Positions 25,752 to 33,541 of a stretch of 45,315 bases of DNA are shown piece by piece. This DNA comes from Leptospirales bacterium (lineage in GTDB: Bacteria > Spirochaetota > Leptospiria > Leptospirales > Leptonemataceae): NCBI GenBank assembly GCA_019694655.1, contig JAIBBN010000022.1:1-45315 (forward strand). The letters run 5' to 3'. Positions within the stretch are counted from its first letter, which is position 1; every line of letters begins with the position of its first letter. The translations under genes and the position numbers were made by a program. The notes beneath the pieces are model-generated. The model had not been told where the DNA came from and ran no database searches. It saw only the letters and a program-made list of their open reading frames with translations.

Positions 25752-27212
25752 ATGGCGCAATGGTCCGCCCCCGAGGAGCAGTCGCACCGGCCCCGGGAAG
25801 AGTGCGGCATCTATGGGATCTACGGCTGCCCGGAAGCCGCCAACTACACCTACCTGGGATTGTACTCGCTGCAGCACCGCGGCCAGGAATCGGCGGGCAT
25901 TGTCAGCACCAATGGCGAGCGTCTGTTTCGCTATGCGGGCATGGGTCAGGTCGCTCACGTATTCAATCGTGACAAATTGCGCGATCTTGTGGGCCATGCT
26001 GCCATCGGACACAATCGCTACAGTACAACCGGCGCTTCCTTTCTGCGCAACGCGCAGCCAATTCGCGTCGATTCCTATCTGGGCGGCTTTTCTCTGGCGC
26101 ACAATGGCAACCTGACAAACTCCTGGACCATTCGTCGTCAGTTAGAGAGCAGCGGCTCTATCTTTCAGACAACCATCGATTCGGAAGTTATTGTTCATCT
26201 GATGTCGCGATCCGGCGCTGCAGATTTCATCGAAGCGCTGGGCGTCGCCCTGCGCGAGATCAAGGGCGCCTACAGTCTACTGGTACTCAACAAGGACGCG
26301 TTGTACGCAGTCCGCGATCCCAACGGCTTTCGGCCGCTGGTGCTCGGCAAACGCAACGACGGCAGCTGGGTCGCGGCCTCCGAAACCTGCGCCTTCGACA
26401 TCACCGAGGCGGAATACGTGCGCGACATCGCGCCGGGCGAGTTGGTACGCATCGACCAGAATGGCGTAACATCATATTTTCCATACGGCGCCACCCGCGA
26501 GTCGATGTGCATTTTTGAGAATATCTACTTTGCCCGTCCGGACTCGATGATCTTTGGCGGATCGGTCTATGATGCACGCAAGCATCTGGGACACTATCTG
26601 GCGCGCGAGTTTCCGGTGGAGGCCGATGCCGTGGTGCCCGTGCCGGATTCCTCAACCGTTGCGGCTCTGGGCTACGCCGAGGAAAGCGGAATTCCCTATA
26701 CCGTTGGTCTGATTCGATCGCATTATATTGGCCGCACCTTCATCGAACCGGAGCAGAAGATCCGGGACTTCGGCGCCAAGATCAAGTACAACGTCATTCC
26801 CGCCGCAGTGCGTGGAAAACGCATTGTGCTGGTGGACGATTCCATCATGCGCGGAACTACATCGCGCAAAATCATTAAGATGATACGCAAGGCGGGAGCG
26901 AGCGAGGTGCACATGCGCATCAGCGCACCGCCCACGCGCTTCCCCTGCTACTATGGCATCGACATACCAACTCGTCAGGAGCTGATAGCCGCCACGCATA
27001 CCCTTGAGGAGATGGTGAAGTACTTACGCGTTGATTCGCTGGGTTATCTCAAATTGGAATCGGCGCACGCCGCGATGCGCGAGGCCTTTGGCAATCAACG
27101 CCGTTGGTGCGATGCTTGTTTTTCCGGAGACTATCCGGTAGCCTTCGAAGATGGACGGGAGGGCAACCAGAAGGATCTGTTTCCGGAGTATCTGGTGGAG
27201 GAAATCTACTGA
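25752..27212 (+). CDS. purF: amidophosphoribosyltransferase, Fe-S type
   Basis: The 486-residue enzyme transfers ammonia from glutamine to PRPP, the first committed step of purine synthesis. An 17-residue propeptide (MAQWSAPEEQSHRPREE) precedes Cys18 of CGIYGIYG, the glutaminase nucleophile, so autoprocessing is expected. Family blocks: YLGLYSLQHRGQESAGI, IGHNRYSTTG, SLAHNGNL, and the PRPP loop IVLVDDSIMRGTTSRKI. Four cluster cysteines of the Bacillus-type enzyme are present (SMCIFE, FPCYYGID, and the pair WCDACFSGDYP), so a 4Fe-4S form is predicted. It follows apbE by 81 bases and precedes the receiver protein by 6 bases. Confidence 0.96.
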   Translation: MAQWSAPEEQSHRPREECGIYGIYGCPEAANYTYLGLYSLQHRGQESAGIVSTNGERLFRYAGMGQVAHVFNRDKLRDLVGHAAIGHNRYSTTGASFLRNAQPIRVDSYLGGFSLAHNGNLTNSWTIRRQLESSGSIFQTTIDSEVIVHLMSRSGAADFIEALGVALREIKGAYSLLVLNKDALYAVRDPNGFRPLVLGKRNDGSWVAASETCAFDITEAEYVRDIAPGELVRIDQNGVTSYFPYGATRESMCIFENIYFARPDSMIFGGSVYDARKHLGHYLAREFPVEADAVVPVPDSSTVAALGYAEESGIPYTVGLIRSHYIGRTFIEPEQKIRDFGAKIKYNVIPAAVRGKRIVLVDDSIMRGTTSRKIIKMIRKAGASEVHMRISAPPTRFPCYYGIDIPTRQELIAATHTLEEMVKYLRVDSLGYLKLESAHAAMREAFGNQRRWCDACFSGDYPVAFEDGREGNQKDLFPEYLVEEIY

Positions 27213-27218
27213 GCGGCC

Positions 27219-27599
27219 ATGCACGCGCTGATACTGGACGATGATCCCGATTCGGTCGCGTTGTTGCGCAAGGCTGTAACGGAAGCGGGCTTTCAGGCGG
27301 CGGACTGTAGCCGCGCTGCCGATGCCATCAATCTATTCGATCAATACAAACCGCAGCTGCTCTTGCTGGACATTGGCCTGCCCGGGCAGGATGGATTTTT
27401 TGCCCTGCGCCGTCTGCGCGCCCGCCATCAAGCGCTGAACGACGGCGTCCATCGCGTTTTTTTGATGGTTTCGGCGCGCAGCGACTACAACGCCGCCGAA
27501 GACGCCGCTAACTTTGGCGCTGATGGTTTTGTGAATAAGCCTTTCAATATTCAAGAATTACAGGGGAAAATACGCATGCTCTTTGGCCGGAAGGATTGA
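27219..27599 (+). CDS. single-domain response-regulator receiver
   Basis: The 126-residue protein has the CheY-like receiver fold: the acidic pocket LILDDDPDSVALL, the phosphoacceptor Asp in LLLLDIGLPGQDG, a Ser in MVSARS, and the Lys of NKPFNIQEL. It has no output domain, so it acts by binding a partner or as a phosphorelay intermediate. It begins 6 bases after purF and ends 24 bases before the metallo-hydrolase gene, in the same direction, so it is probably co-transcribed with purF. The reason for a receiver in this operon is not evident; no kinase is encoded nearby. Confidence 0.9.
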   Translation: MHALILDDDPDSVALLRKAVTEAGFQAADCSRAADAINLFDQYKPQLLLLDIGLPGQDGFFALRRLRARHQALNDGVHRVFLMVSARSDYNAAEDAANFGADGFVNKPFNIQELQGKIRMLFGRKD

Positions 27600-27623
27600 G
27601 CAGGCGCAACGTAGGGCGGACCT

Positions 27624-29024
27624 ATGCGAATTCGCTTTTTTGGCGCGGCCGGCACAGTGACTGGGTCGCTGCATCAACTGCAAACCGAGTCCATTTCTCT
27701 GCTGCTGGATTGCGGACTGTATCAGGGGCGCCGGGCGGAGTCCTTCGAACGTAATCGGAACCTGCCAGATTTTGCCATCGGAGCGGACGCCGTGGTGCTC
27801 AGTCACGCTCACATCGATCACTGCGGCAATATTCCAAGCCTGGTGAAGCGCGGGTTTCGCGGCAACATCTACATGACTCCGGCCACACGCGATCTGGCTG
27901 CCGTCATGCTGCAAGACTCTGCGGAGATTCAGGAGCAGGACGCCGCCTTTCTTGGCAAGCGCGCTCGCAAGCAGGGCAGAGAAGCCAGCTACGAAGCGCT
28001 GTATACCGTGCAGGATGCAGTGAAGTCTCTGGATCAATTTGTATCGGTAGGCTACCGTCGCGAGTTTCCGCTGAATCGCGAGATGAGCTTTCAATTCTTC
28101 GACGCCGGACACATTCTCGGATCGGCGATGGTAATGCTGCGATTTCAGCATCGCGGCGAGGAAACGCGTCTGCTCTTCAGCGGCGACCTGGGTCGACGTA
28201 ACATGCCAATCCTGCGCGATCCGGATTTGCCCGATGGCGCCGACTACCTGATACTGGAGTCGACATACGGCGACCGTTCGCACGAGGCGCGCGACGCCAT
28301 GGATGGAAAAATCGCCGCCGAGATTGAGCGCATTGTCAATACCCGCGGAAAGCTGTACATTCCAAGTTTTGCTCTGGAGCGCGCTCAGGAAATTTTGCTG
28401 TCTCTGCATCGCCTGGAAATGGCCGGTCGCATTCCCATCTTGCCGGTATACCTGGATTCGCCGCTGGCCACGCGAGTAACCGATGTTTTTCGTCTGCACC
28501 CGGAATGTTTTGACGCCGAGTTGCAGCGCGAGGTGAGCGCGCGCAACGCATTGTTTCGCACGGAACAGCTGAGCTCTGTGCATGACGCCCAGGAATCGCG
28601 ACGCATCATGGCGCTGGATGAATCGGCCATTATCATTGCCGGTTCTGGGATGTGCGAAAATGGCCGTATACGTCACCACCTGGCTTGGGGTCTGTCTGAT
28701 GTGCGCAATACGGTGCTGCTTGTTGGCTTCCAGGCGGCGGAAACTCTTGGACGCAAGCTCAAGGAAGGGGCCCGTCAGGTGCGCATCTTTGGCGAGGACC
28801 AGCGCGTCGACGCACGCATCGTAAGCCTCGATGGATTCAGCGCCCACGCCGATCGCGAGGACTTGATTGAATTTGTGGAACGATTGAATGAGCGCCGTCC
28901 GCTGCGCCGCGTATTTCTGGTGCATGGCGAAGACCAGGCCCGTCGGGCGCTGAAGGATTCGCTACGACAGCGAATTCCGGCAGAGATCCTGGCGCCGCAG
29001 TCAGGAGAGGCCTTCGAACTCTAG
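27624..29024 (+). CDS. beta-CASP metallo-beta-lactamase-fold RNase/hydrolase
   Basis: The 466-residue protein has an MBL core plus beta-CASP insertion, as in RNA-processing metallo-hydrolases (CPSF73/Ysh1-like bacterial group). Motif 2 is SHAHIDHCGN (HxHxDH zinc ligands). Motif 3 is FDAGHILGSAMVML, with LLFSGDLGRRN as motif 4 following (GDxG, bridging Asp). The beta-CASP motifs are: A around LILESTYGDRSH, B in IIIAGSGMCENGRIRHHLA, C in GFSAHADREDL, and the terminal LVHGEDQARRAL. All ligands appear present. Expected activity is endo- or exonucleolytic RNA cleavage; this family is abundant in bacteria with few verified substrates. It lies 24 bases after the receiver gene. Confidence 0.9.
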   Translation: MRIRFFGAAGTVTGSLHQLQTESISLLLDCGLYQGRRAESFERNRNLPDFAIGADAVVLSHAHIDHCGNIPSLVKRGFRGNIYMTPATRDLAAVMLQDSAEIQEQDAAFLGKRARKQGREASYEALYTVQDAVKSLDQFVSVGYRREFPLNREMSFQFFDAGHILGSAMVMLRFQHRGEETRLLFSGDLGRRNMPILRDPDLPDGADYLILESTYGDRSHEARDAMDGKIAAEIERIVNTRGKLYIPSFALERAQEILLSLHRLEMAGRIPILPVYLDSPLATRVTDVFRLHPECFDAELQREVSARNALFRTEQLSSVHDAQESRRIMALDESAIIIAGSGMCENGRIRHHLAWGLSDVRNTVLLVGFQAAETLGRKLKEGARQVRIFGEDQRVDARIVSLDGFSAHADREDLIEFVERLNERRPLRRVFLVHGEDQARRALKDSLRQRIPAEILAPQSGEAFEL

Positions 29025-29079
29025 GGAGCAGGCTAATCTCGATTGACGCAACCCGAGCCTTGCCAGCGCACTTCCGGCC

Positions 29080-29748
29080 ATGATGATTCGGGCGACTGCC
29101 TTCCGCGGAATTGCGCTATTGCTGGCGACCATCGGCTTGCTGAGTTCGGCCTGTAGCGCCGTCGAAGTCCAGGTCAATAATATCGTAATCGAAAGCTCCG
29201 AGCCCCTGCGCGTGGCGATCCTGCCATTTCAAATCCAGGGCGCAGACTGGGGTCGCGAGTTTGCCGATTCCCTTGGCTTGCAGCTGGCTCGCAGCGGTCG
29301 ATTTGTCCAGGTAGAACGCGGACGCGAATTGCAGCGTCTGTTGCAAGAGCAACGTTTCAATGAATCAGGTCTCATTGAAGACCGGACCCGCGTCCAGATT
29401 GGAAGGCTGACCGGGGCCCGCTTGATTATTACTGGCGATGGTCGCGCCATGAAGATGCGCGACTCGGATGGTCGCATGAATGAAAACCTCATCGATACTT
29501 GCACCGTTCGCGCCATCGACGTACAAACGGGCGAGCATGTGATTACCTTGCGAAAGACGCCCGGACGCGCCTGGACTGCCGCCTTTCGCGCCAAGTATTT
29601 CCTGACCCTGGGCTTTGGCTGGGATCTGCGCGACATAAGCATCGAGAGCGCCGAATACGATGAGGTGGCGCGCCAGTTTTCGCAGCGCATCGCCGACCAT
29701 TTTCCGCAAGTTGGGGTCATCGAAGTGATCGATCGCAGCCTGCGATGA
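29080..29748 (+). CDS. CsgG/LpoB-like lipoprotein
   Basis: The 222-residue protein has a signal ending at LLSSAC (lipobox), then a short linker and a CsgG/LpoB-type alpha/beta domain. The blocks are PLRVAILPFQIQG (first strand), ADSLGLQLARSGRFVQVERG, LQRLLQEQRFNESGLIED and QIGRLTGARLIITGDG. These are typical of the family that includes curli export CsgG, LpoB and related outer-membrane lipoproteins. Two adjacent ATGs (29080, 29083) are possible starts with no strong ribosome site. CsgG-like channels need a longer barrel; at this length an assembly or regulator role (LpoB/FlgT-like) is more likely. It may end the purF transcript. Confidence 0.78.
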   Translation: MMIRATAFRGIALLLATIGLLSSACSAVEVQVNNIVIESSEPLRVAILPFQIQGADWGREFADSLGLQLARSGRFVQVERGRELQRLLQEQRFNESGLIEDRTRVQIGRLTGARLIITGDGRAMKMRDSDGRMNENLIDTCTVRAIDVQTGEHVITLRKTPGRAWTAAFRAKYFLTLGFGWDLRDISIESAEYDEVARQFSQRIADHFPQVGVIEVIDRSLR

Positions 29749-29803
29749 TCGCCGTCAGTGACTGGCGCAAGGCGCTTTTTGGGCCTGCCTGCTGTTTTCC
29801 TGC

Positions 29804-29834
29804 TTGACCATTTGGCCAGATAAGTGCATATACA
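29804..29834 (+). promoter_or_regulatory. candidate sigma-70 promoter overlapping the 29824 palindrome
   Basis: TTGACC (29804-29809) and TATACA (29829-29834) resemble -35 and -10 elements with a long 19-base spacer. The -10-like element lies inside the left arm of the palindrome at 29824-29856. If real, binding at the palindrome would block the promoter. Spacer length is suboptimal, so confidence is modest. Confidence 0.35.
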
Positions 29835-29856
29835 CCTTATAAGGGTGTATATGCAC
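29824..29856. promoter_or_regulatory. large palindromic operator upstream of thiolase
   Basis: Perfect 13-bp arms GTGCATATACACC (29824-29836) and GGTGTATATGCAC (29844-29856) are separated by 7 bases (TTATAAG). An offset inner dyad, CCTTATAAGG, is also symmetric. It lies in the 199-base gap between the CsgG-like lipoprotein and the thiolase, 91 bases upstream of the thiolase ATG. This degree of AT-rich symmetry in GC-rich DNA is typical of a dimeric repressor site. The MarR gene behind the thiolase is the nearest candidate regulator. Confidence 0.7.
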
Positions 29857-29947
29857 GGAATTGCCGCGTTTCTGGCAAGCCGCTGCACGAAGGCCGACCG
29901 GGCCGCGTTCTCTGGGCCGGATCGGTCCGCCCGCAGGGAGCCTCTTT

Positions 29948-31165
29948 ATGGAAACTGTATATTTGGTCGATGCCGTCCGCACGCCGCGGGGCAAAGGCAA
30001 GAAGCGCGGATCGCTGGCGCATATGCATCCGCAGAGTCTGGCCGGCGAAACGCTCAAGGCGCTGGCCGCGCGTAACAAGCTGAACCCAGAAGCAGTCGAG
30101 GATGTGATTCTCGGTTGCGTGTCGCAGGTCAACGACCAGGCGGCCTGTGTCGCTCGCTATTCCGTAATGGCCGCGGACTGGCCGGATAGCGTGCCTGGCT
30201 ACACTGTAAACCGCTTTTGCGGATCAGGTCTGCAGGCAATCAACAATGCCGTAGGCATGGTTGGTTCAGGGACAATGGACGTCGTTGTTGCCGGCGGAGT
30301 GGAAAGCATGAGCCGCGTCAAGATGGGCGCCGATATGGGCGACCTTGACATGAGCATTGGCAATCCTTACATCGCTGAGCACTACAACCTGGTGCCGCAG
30401 GGTATTTCCGCCGATTTGATTGCAACTATAAACAATATTTCTCGCGAGCAGGTAGACCAGTTTGCCGTCAATTCACAGCAAAAAGCGGACAGGGCAATCA
30501 AGGCCGGTTACTTTCAAAAAAGCATTACGCCGATTCCCGATGGCAACGGCGGAATGGTGACGGCCGACGAGCATCCGCGCATTGAAAGCGACCTGGCCTT
30601 TCTTTCCGGTCTGGGCCCCGTATTCAAGACCATTGGCGAAAAGGAATTGGATGCCATTGCACTCAAGACCTATCCCGATGTGAAGAAGATCAATCATGTG
30701 CATACGCTGGGCAACAGCTCCGGCGTGGTCGATGGCGCTGCCACGGTGCTTTTGGCCAGCGAGAAGGCGCTCAAGCAGTACGGCCTCAAGCCGCGGGCGC
30801 GCATCGTTTCCGTGGGCGCAACGGGCAGCGAACCGACGATCATGCTGACCGGACCGGTCAGCGCATCGAAGAAGGCTCTGGAAAAGGCCGGTCTGAAACC
30901 GGATGACATCGATCTGTGGGAGATCAACGAGGCCTTTGCCGCCGTAGTTCTCTACGTGCAGAAGGAGCTGAAAATCCCTGACGAAAAGATCAATGTCAAC
31001 GGCGGCGCGATCGCTCTGGGCCATCCGCTGGGCGGCACGGGCGCGATTCTGCTGGGAACTGTGGTCGATGAGCTGGAGCGACAGAACAAGCGCTATGGCC
31101 TGGTGACGCTGTGCATTGGCGGCGGCATGGGTATCGCCACGGTCGTTGAGCGTATCGCCAATTGA
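29948..31165 (+). CDS. acetyl-CoA acetyltransferase/3-ketoacyl-CoA thiolase
   Basis: The 405-residue protein starts at [15 protein letters not shown] (GGGAG 7 bases upstream). All thiolase active-site blocks are present: [14 protein letters not shown] (acyl-accepting Cys91), [22 protein letters not shown] (NEAFA), [15 protein letters not shown] (catalytic His), and LCIGGGMG (second Cys). The reaction is reversible cleavage of 3-ketoacyl-CoA by CoA or acetyl-CoA condensation. The length and NRFCGSG pattern fit the degradative, FadA/FadI-like group. No hydratase-dehydrogenase partner is adjacent. It sits behind the palindrome at 29824-29856 and is followed 64 bases later by a MarR-family regulator. 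This suggests an inducible acyl-CoA (fatty acid) function. Confidence 0.95.
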   Translation: METVYLVDAVRTPRGKGKKRGSLAHMHPQSLAGETLKALAARNKLNPEAVEDVILGCVSQVNDQAACVARYSVMAADWPDSVPGYTVNRFCGSGLQAINNAVGMVGSGTMDVVVAGGVESMSRVKMGADMGDLDMSIGNPYIAEHYNLVPQGISADLIATINNISREQVDQFAVNSQQKADRAIKAGYFQKSITPIPDGNGGMVTADEHPRIESDLAFLSGLGPVFKTIGEKELDAIALKTYPDVKKINHVHTLGNSSGVVDGAATVLLASEKALKQYGLKPRARIVSVGATGSEPTIMLTGPVSASKKALEKAGLKPDDIDLWEINEAFAAVVLYVQKELKIPDEKINVNGGAIALGHPLGGTGAILLGTVVDELERQNKRYGLVTLCIGGGMGIATVVERIAN

Positions 31166-31229
31166 TTGATTGCTACACAGCATGCGGCTGGCGCAACTAC
31201 GCGTCGGCCGCAGCGCCTGGAGCTATTGC

Positions 31230-31718
31230 ATGGCGCGCCTGAAGCTCAATCCGAAGCTGGATCGCGCTCGTCGAACGCAATTGAAGCGCGCTGGAATTAC
31301 CTGCGTGTGCTACAATCTGCGCAAAGCCAGCCGGGTGGTCACGCGCATCTTCGACCAGCACCTGGAAGAGGCCGGCATGAGCTCGACGCAATTTCAGATT
31401 CTGGCCGCCATCGCCCGTCATGATACCCTATCCATCAGCCAGCTGGCCGAGCTGATGCTGATGGACCGCACTACGCTGACGCGCAATCTGAAGCCGCTGG
31501 AAAAATCGCGCTGGATTCGCCATGCCGACGAGGACGAAGACCGTCGCCGTCGCAGCGTGCAGCTGAGCGCCGCCGGCGATCGGGCGCTGGAGAAGGCGTT
31601 GCCGCTCTGGGAAAAGGCTCAAGAAGATGTACTGGCGCGCGCAGGCGATGAGAACACCAAAGCCTTGCTGGTGAATCTGTGGCGCTTCATCTACGGCAAG
31701 CGCTACCTGGGCGCCTGA
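31230..31718 (+). CDS. MarR-family transcriptional regulator
   Basis: The 162-residue protein has ATG 31230 chosen because GGAG lies 7-8 bases upstream; longer in-frame starts overlap the thiolase-proximal spacer. It has the winged helix-turn-helix MarR core: CYNLRKASRVVTRIFDQHL, SSTQFQILAAIARHDTLSIS, then QLAELMLMDRTTLTRNLKPL (recognition helix). The wing DEDEDRRRRSVQLSAAGDRAL is the hallmark DxRxxxxxLT-type block. C-terminal helices dimerise. MarR proteins bind palindromes and release on small ligands such as phenolics or acyl-CoAs. Its position downstream of the thiolase and palindrome suggests control of that gene, possibly by an acyl-CoA or aromatic-CoA. Confidence 0.92.
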   Translation: MARLKLNPKLDRARRTQLKRAGITCVCYNLRKASRVVTRIFDQHLEEAGMSSTQFQILAAIARHDTLSISQLAELMLMDRTTLTRNLKPLEKSRWIRHADEDEDRRRRSVQLSAAGDRALEKALPLWEKAQEDVLARAGDENTKALLVNLWRFIYGKRYLGA

Positions 31719-31747
31719 GCCGATCAGGCCGATGCCCGGACGAATCC

Positions 31748-32341
31748 TCAGACGCTCTTGTGCAATTGTATGCGCTCCAGAATGCGCAACAGCAGCGTTT
31801 CCGCGGAGCGTTCCTGCTTGAGAAAATGCAGATGGCCCATTTGCTGCAGGCTCAAGAGTCCATGCACTGCAGCCCAGTGCGCCACCGCCATATCGGCGCC
31901 GGTCGAATCGCTGATTCGTGGATGAAGCTGGCGCACTGCGCCCTGCAGTATGAGAAAGCAGCGCATGGAGGCCTGCTCCAGCAGGGCGTGGTCGGGCGTC
32001 GCAAAGAGACTCTCCTTCCACATCAGCTCGTAACGCTGGGGATTGGCCAGAGCAAAGCGCATGTAACAGCGCGCCAGTTGCAGCAGTCCTTGCCTTGCGC
32101 CCGTCGCCTTCTGTGTTTCCAGCAGGGCCTGCTCCAGATCGGCAAAGGCCTGTACGGCGACTGCCGCCAGCAAGGCCTCGCGGTCCGCAAAATGGCGGTA
32201 GGGAGCATTGTGACTGACGCCGACGCGTCGGGCCGTTTCGCGGATGGTCAGCGCCTCGTAGCCGGATTCGGCAATGAACTCGGTGGCGGCGGCGACCAGC
32301 GCGGCGCGCAGATCGCCATGATGATAGCTGTCTTTGGCCAT
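31748..32341 (-). CDS. TetR-family repressor (TetR/AcrR), divergent from the oxidoreductase
   Basis: The 197-residue protein starts with SYHHGDLRAALVAAATEFIA, a signature opening of one TetR subgroup. The DNA-binding helix-turn-helix is YEALTIRETARRVGVSHNAP followed by YRHFADREALLAAVA. A helical ligand-binding and dimerisation domain contains YMRFALANPQRYELMW. By family precedent it represses its divergent neighbour and itself until a small hydrophobic ligand binds. The two tandem dyads at 32399-32438, directly between it and the oxidoreductase gene, are its likely operators. A short, weak dyad at 31714-31751 (CTGAG/CTCAG) also spans the convergent stops with the MarR gene. Confidence 0.92.
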   Translation of the reverse strand: MAKDSYHHGDLRAALVAAATEFIAESGYEALTIRETARRVGVSHNAPYRHFADREALLAAVAVQAFADLEQALLETQKATGARQGLLQLARCYMRFALANPQRYELMWKESLFATPDHALLEQASMRCFLILQGAVRQLHPRISDSTGADMAVAHWAAVHGLLSLQQMGHLHFLKQERSAETLLLRILERIQLHKSV

Positions 32342-32398
32342 GATCGATTGTCGGGCGCCTGCATTTTGCCCCCTGCCTGCAAGCCCGGCAAGTAAAAA

Positions 32399-32417
32399 AT
32401 GTTGACGTCGACAACAT
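32399..32417. promoter_or_regulatory. TetR operator O1 (19-bp dyad)
   Basis: ATGTTGACGTCGACAACAT is symmetric about its central T except for one base pair (A/A at positions 7 and 13). It starts 58 bases beyond the TetR ATG and lies 63 bases upstream of the oxidoreductase ATG. It is followed two bases later by a second copy. Confidence 0.75.
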
Positions 32418-32419
32418 CA

Positions 32420-32438
32420 ATGTGGACAATGACAACAT
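32420..32438. promoter_or_regulatory. TetR operator O2 (19-bp dyad)
   Basis: ATGTGGACAATGACAACAT matches O1 at 14 of 19 positions, including all of ATGT/ACAAC. Center-to-center distance to O1 is 21 bp, two helical turns, which places two repressor dimers on the same DNA face. The ATG of the oxidoreductase is 24 bases downstream. Confidence 0.72.
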
Positions 32439-32461
32439 GGCCAGTGGCGAGGGGCCTGAAA

Positions 32462-33040
32462 ATGAAGAAGATACTTGTGGTGCAGGGCAATCCGCGCCTG
32501 GACAGTTTTTGTGGAGCGCTGGCCGATGCCTATGCCCACGAGGCGGCGCAGGCTGGCGCCGAAGTGAAGCGCTTGGATCTTTCGGAGCTGAGTTTTGATC
32601 CCATTCTGCGCGAGGCATATCTGCGCGATACGCCGCTGGAACCGGACCTGCAGCGCGCACAGCAGTGGATCCAGGAAAGTCAGCATCTGGTCTTTGTCTA
32701 TCCGGTGTGGTGGGGTTCGATGCCCGCTCTGTTGAAAGGATTTGTGGACCGCACCTTTCTGCCTGGCTTTGCCTTCAAGTACCGCAAGGACTCCTCGCTG
32801 TGGGATCGATTGCTGGTCGGCCGTTCGGCGCGGATGATTCTGACGATGGATGCGCCGCTCTGGTACAACGCGCTGATCTATCGCAAGTGCAGCGAGCGGG
32901 CGATGAAGGCCGCCGTACTGGAGTATTCTGGCATCAAGCCGGTGCGCGTTACGGCCTTTGGGCAGATTCGCAAATCGACTCCTGAGCAACGCGATCGCTA
33001 TTTGTCGAAAGTCGCTGCGCTCGGAGCGCAGATGATCTGA
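32462..33040 (+). CDS. flavodoxin-fold NAD(P)H/quinone oxidoreductase
   Basis: The 192-residue protein has GAGGGG 7 bases before ATG 32462. The flavodoxin fold of the MdaB/DT-diaphorase group is visible: MKKILVVQGNPRLDSFCGAL (FMN/FAD phosphate loop), LVFVYPVWWGSMPALLKGF (isoalloxazine contact, PVWW hallmark) and DRTFLPGFAFKY. These enzymes reduce quinones or nitro compounds with two electrons and NAD(P)H. It is divergent from a TetR gene with two tandem operators between them, a typical xenobiotic- or quinone-inducible arrangement. A phosphatase-like gene follows 5 bases downstream and is likely co-transcribed. Confidence 0.92.
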   Translation: MKKILVVQGNPRLDSFCGALADAYAHEAAQAGAEVKRLDLSELSFDPILREAYLRDTPLEPDLQRAQQWIQESQHLVFVYPVWWGSMPALLKGFVDRTFLPGFAFKYRKDSSLWDRLLVGRSARMILTMDAPLWYNALIYRKCSERAMKAAVLEYSGIKPVRVTAFGQIRKSTPEQRDRYLSKVAALGAQMI

Positions 33041-33045
33041 AGGCT

Positions 33046-33504
33046 ATGGAGCTGGAAGCGATTCGCAATTTCCGACGCCAGGACGAGCGGATTGTCACCG
33101 GCGGTCAGCCCAGCGAGGAGCAGCTTCGAGTTGTGGCGAGCGCCGGCATTGACGTCGTTATCAATCTGGCACTCCACGACCAACCGCAATACTCGCTGCC
33201 CGATGAACGGGCGCTGGTTGAAGGTCTGGGCATGGAGTACGTACATATTCCGGTACAGTGGGATGCGCCTCTGGAAAGCGATCTGCTGGCATTCTTTCAA
33301 GCAATGGATGCCCGCACTGCGCAACGCATTCTGATTCATTGCGCGGCAAACAAGCGGGTTACTGCTTTTCTTGGTCTTTACAATTTATTGCGTCTGCACC
33401 ACAGTCGAGAACAGGCCTTCCGTTTGATGAACGACATCTGGCAACCGGAAGGCGTTTGGGCGGACTTTATCAGGGCAATGTCACTCAAGTACAGTAAAGC
33501 CTGA
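33046..33504 (+). CDS. tyrosine-phosphatase-fold protein with CX4R loop
   Basis: The 152-residue protein has the layout of the DUF442/beta-lactamase-hydrolase-like phosphatase group. GGQPSEEQLRVVASAGIDVV is the opening, then INLALHD and the P-loop region IHCAANKRVTAFLGLY. The loop has Cys, four residues, then Arg (HCAANKR). The classical phosphatase loop is HCX5R. The catalytic Asp/His loop is not obvious. The fold suggests phosphate-ester or sulfur chemistry, but activity is uncertain because of the short loop. It follows the quinone oxidoreductase by 5 bases and probably shares its TetR-controlled transcript, so it may be part of the same stress response. Confidence 0.75.
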   Translation: MELEAIRNFRRQDERIVTGGQPSEEQLRVVASAGIDVVINLALHDQPQYSLPDERALVEGLGMEYVHIPVQWDAPLESDLLAFFQAMDARTAQRILIHCAANKRVTAFLGLYNLLRLHHSREQAFRLMNDIWQPEGVWADFIRAMSLKYSKA

Positions 33505-33541
33505 ATGACATTTTCGAAGTTGACTGTGGCTTTGATGGCCG

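Noticed and set aside
24930-26102. Long antisense frame spanning apbE and purF.
   Set aside because: It crosses two genuine plus-strand genes and shows no motif.
27558-28925. Long open frame antisense to the beta-CASP hydrolase gene (455 codons).
   Set aside because: It mirrors the codon structure of the real gene in GC-rich DNA; the plus frame has all family motifs and this one has none.
31428-32660. Long minus-strand frame over the TetR gene and its flanks.
   Set aside because: The TetR frame 31748-32341 has the HTH and ligand-domain pattern; the longer frame does not.
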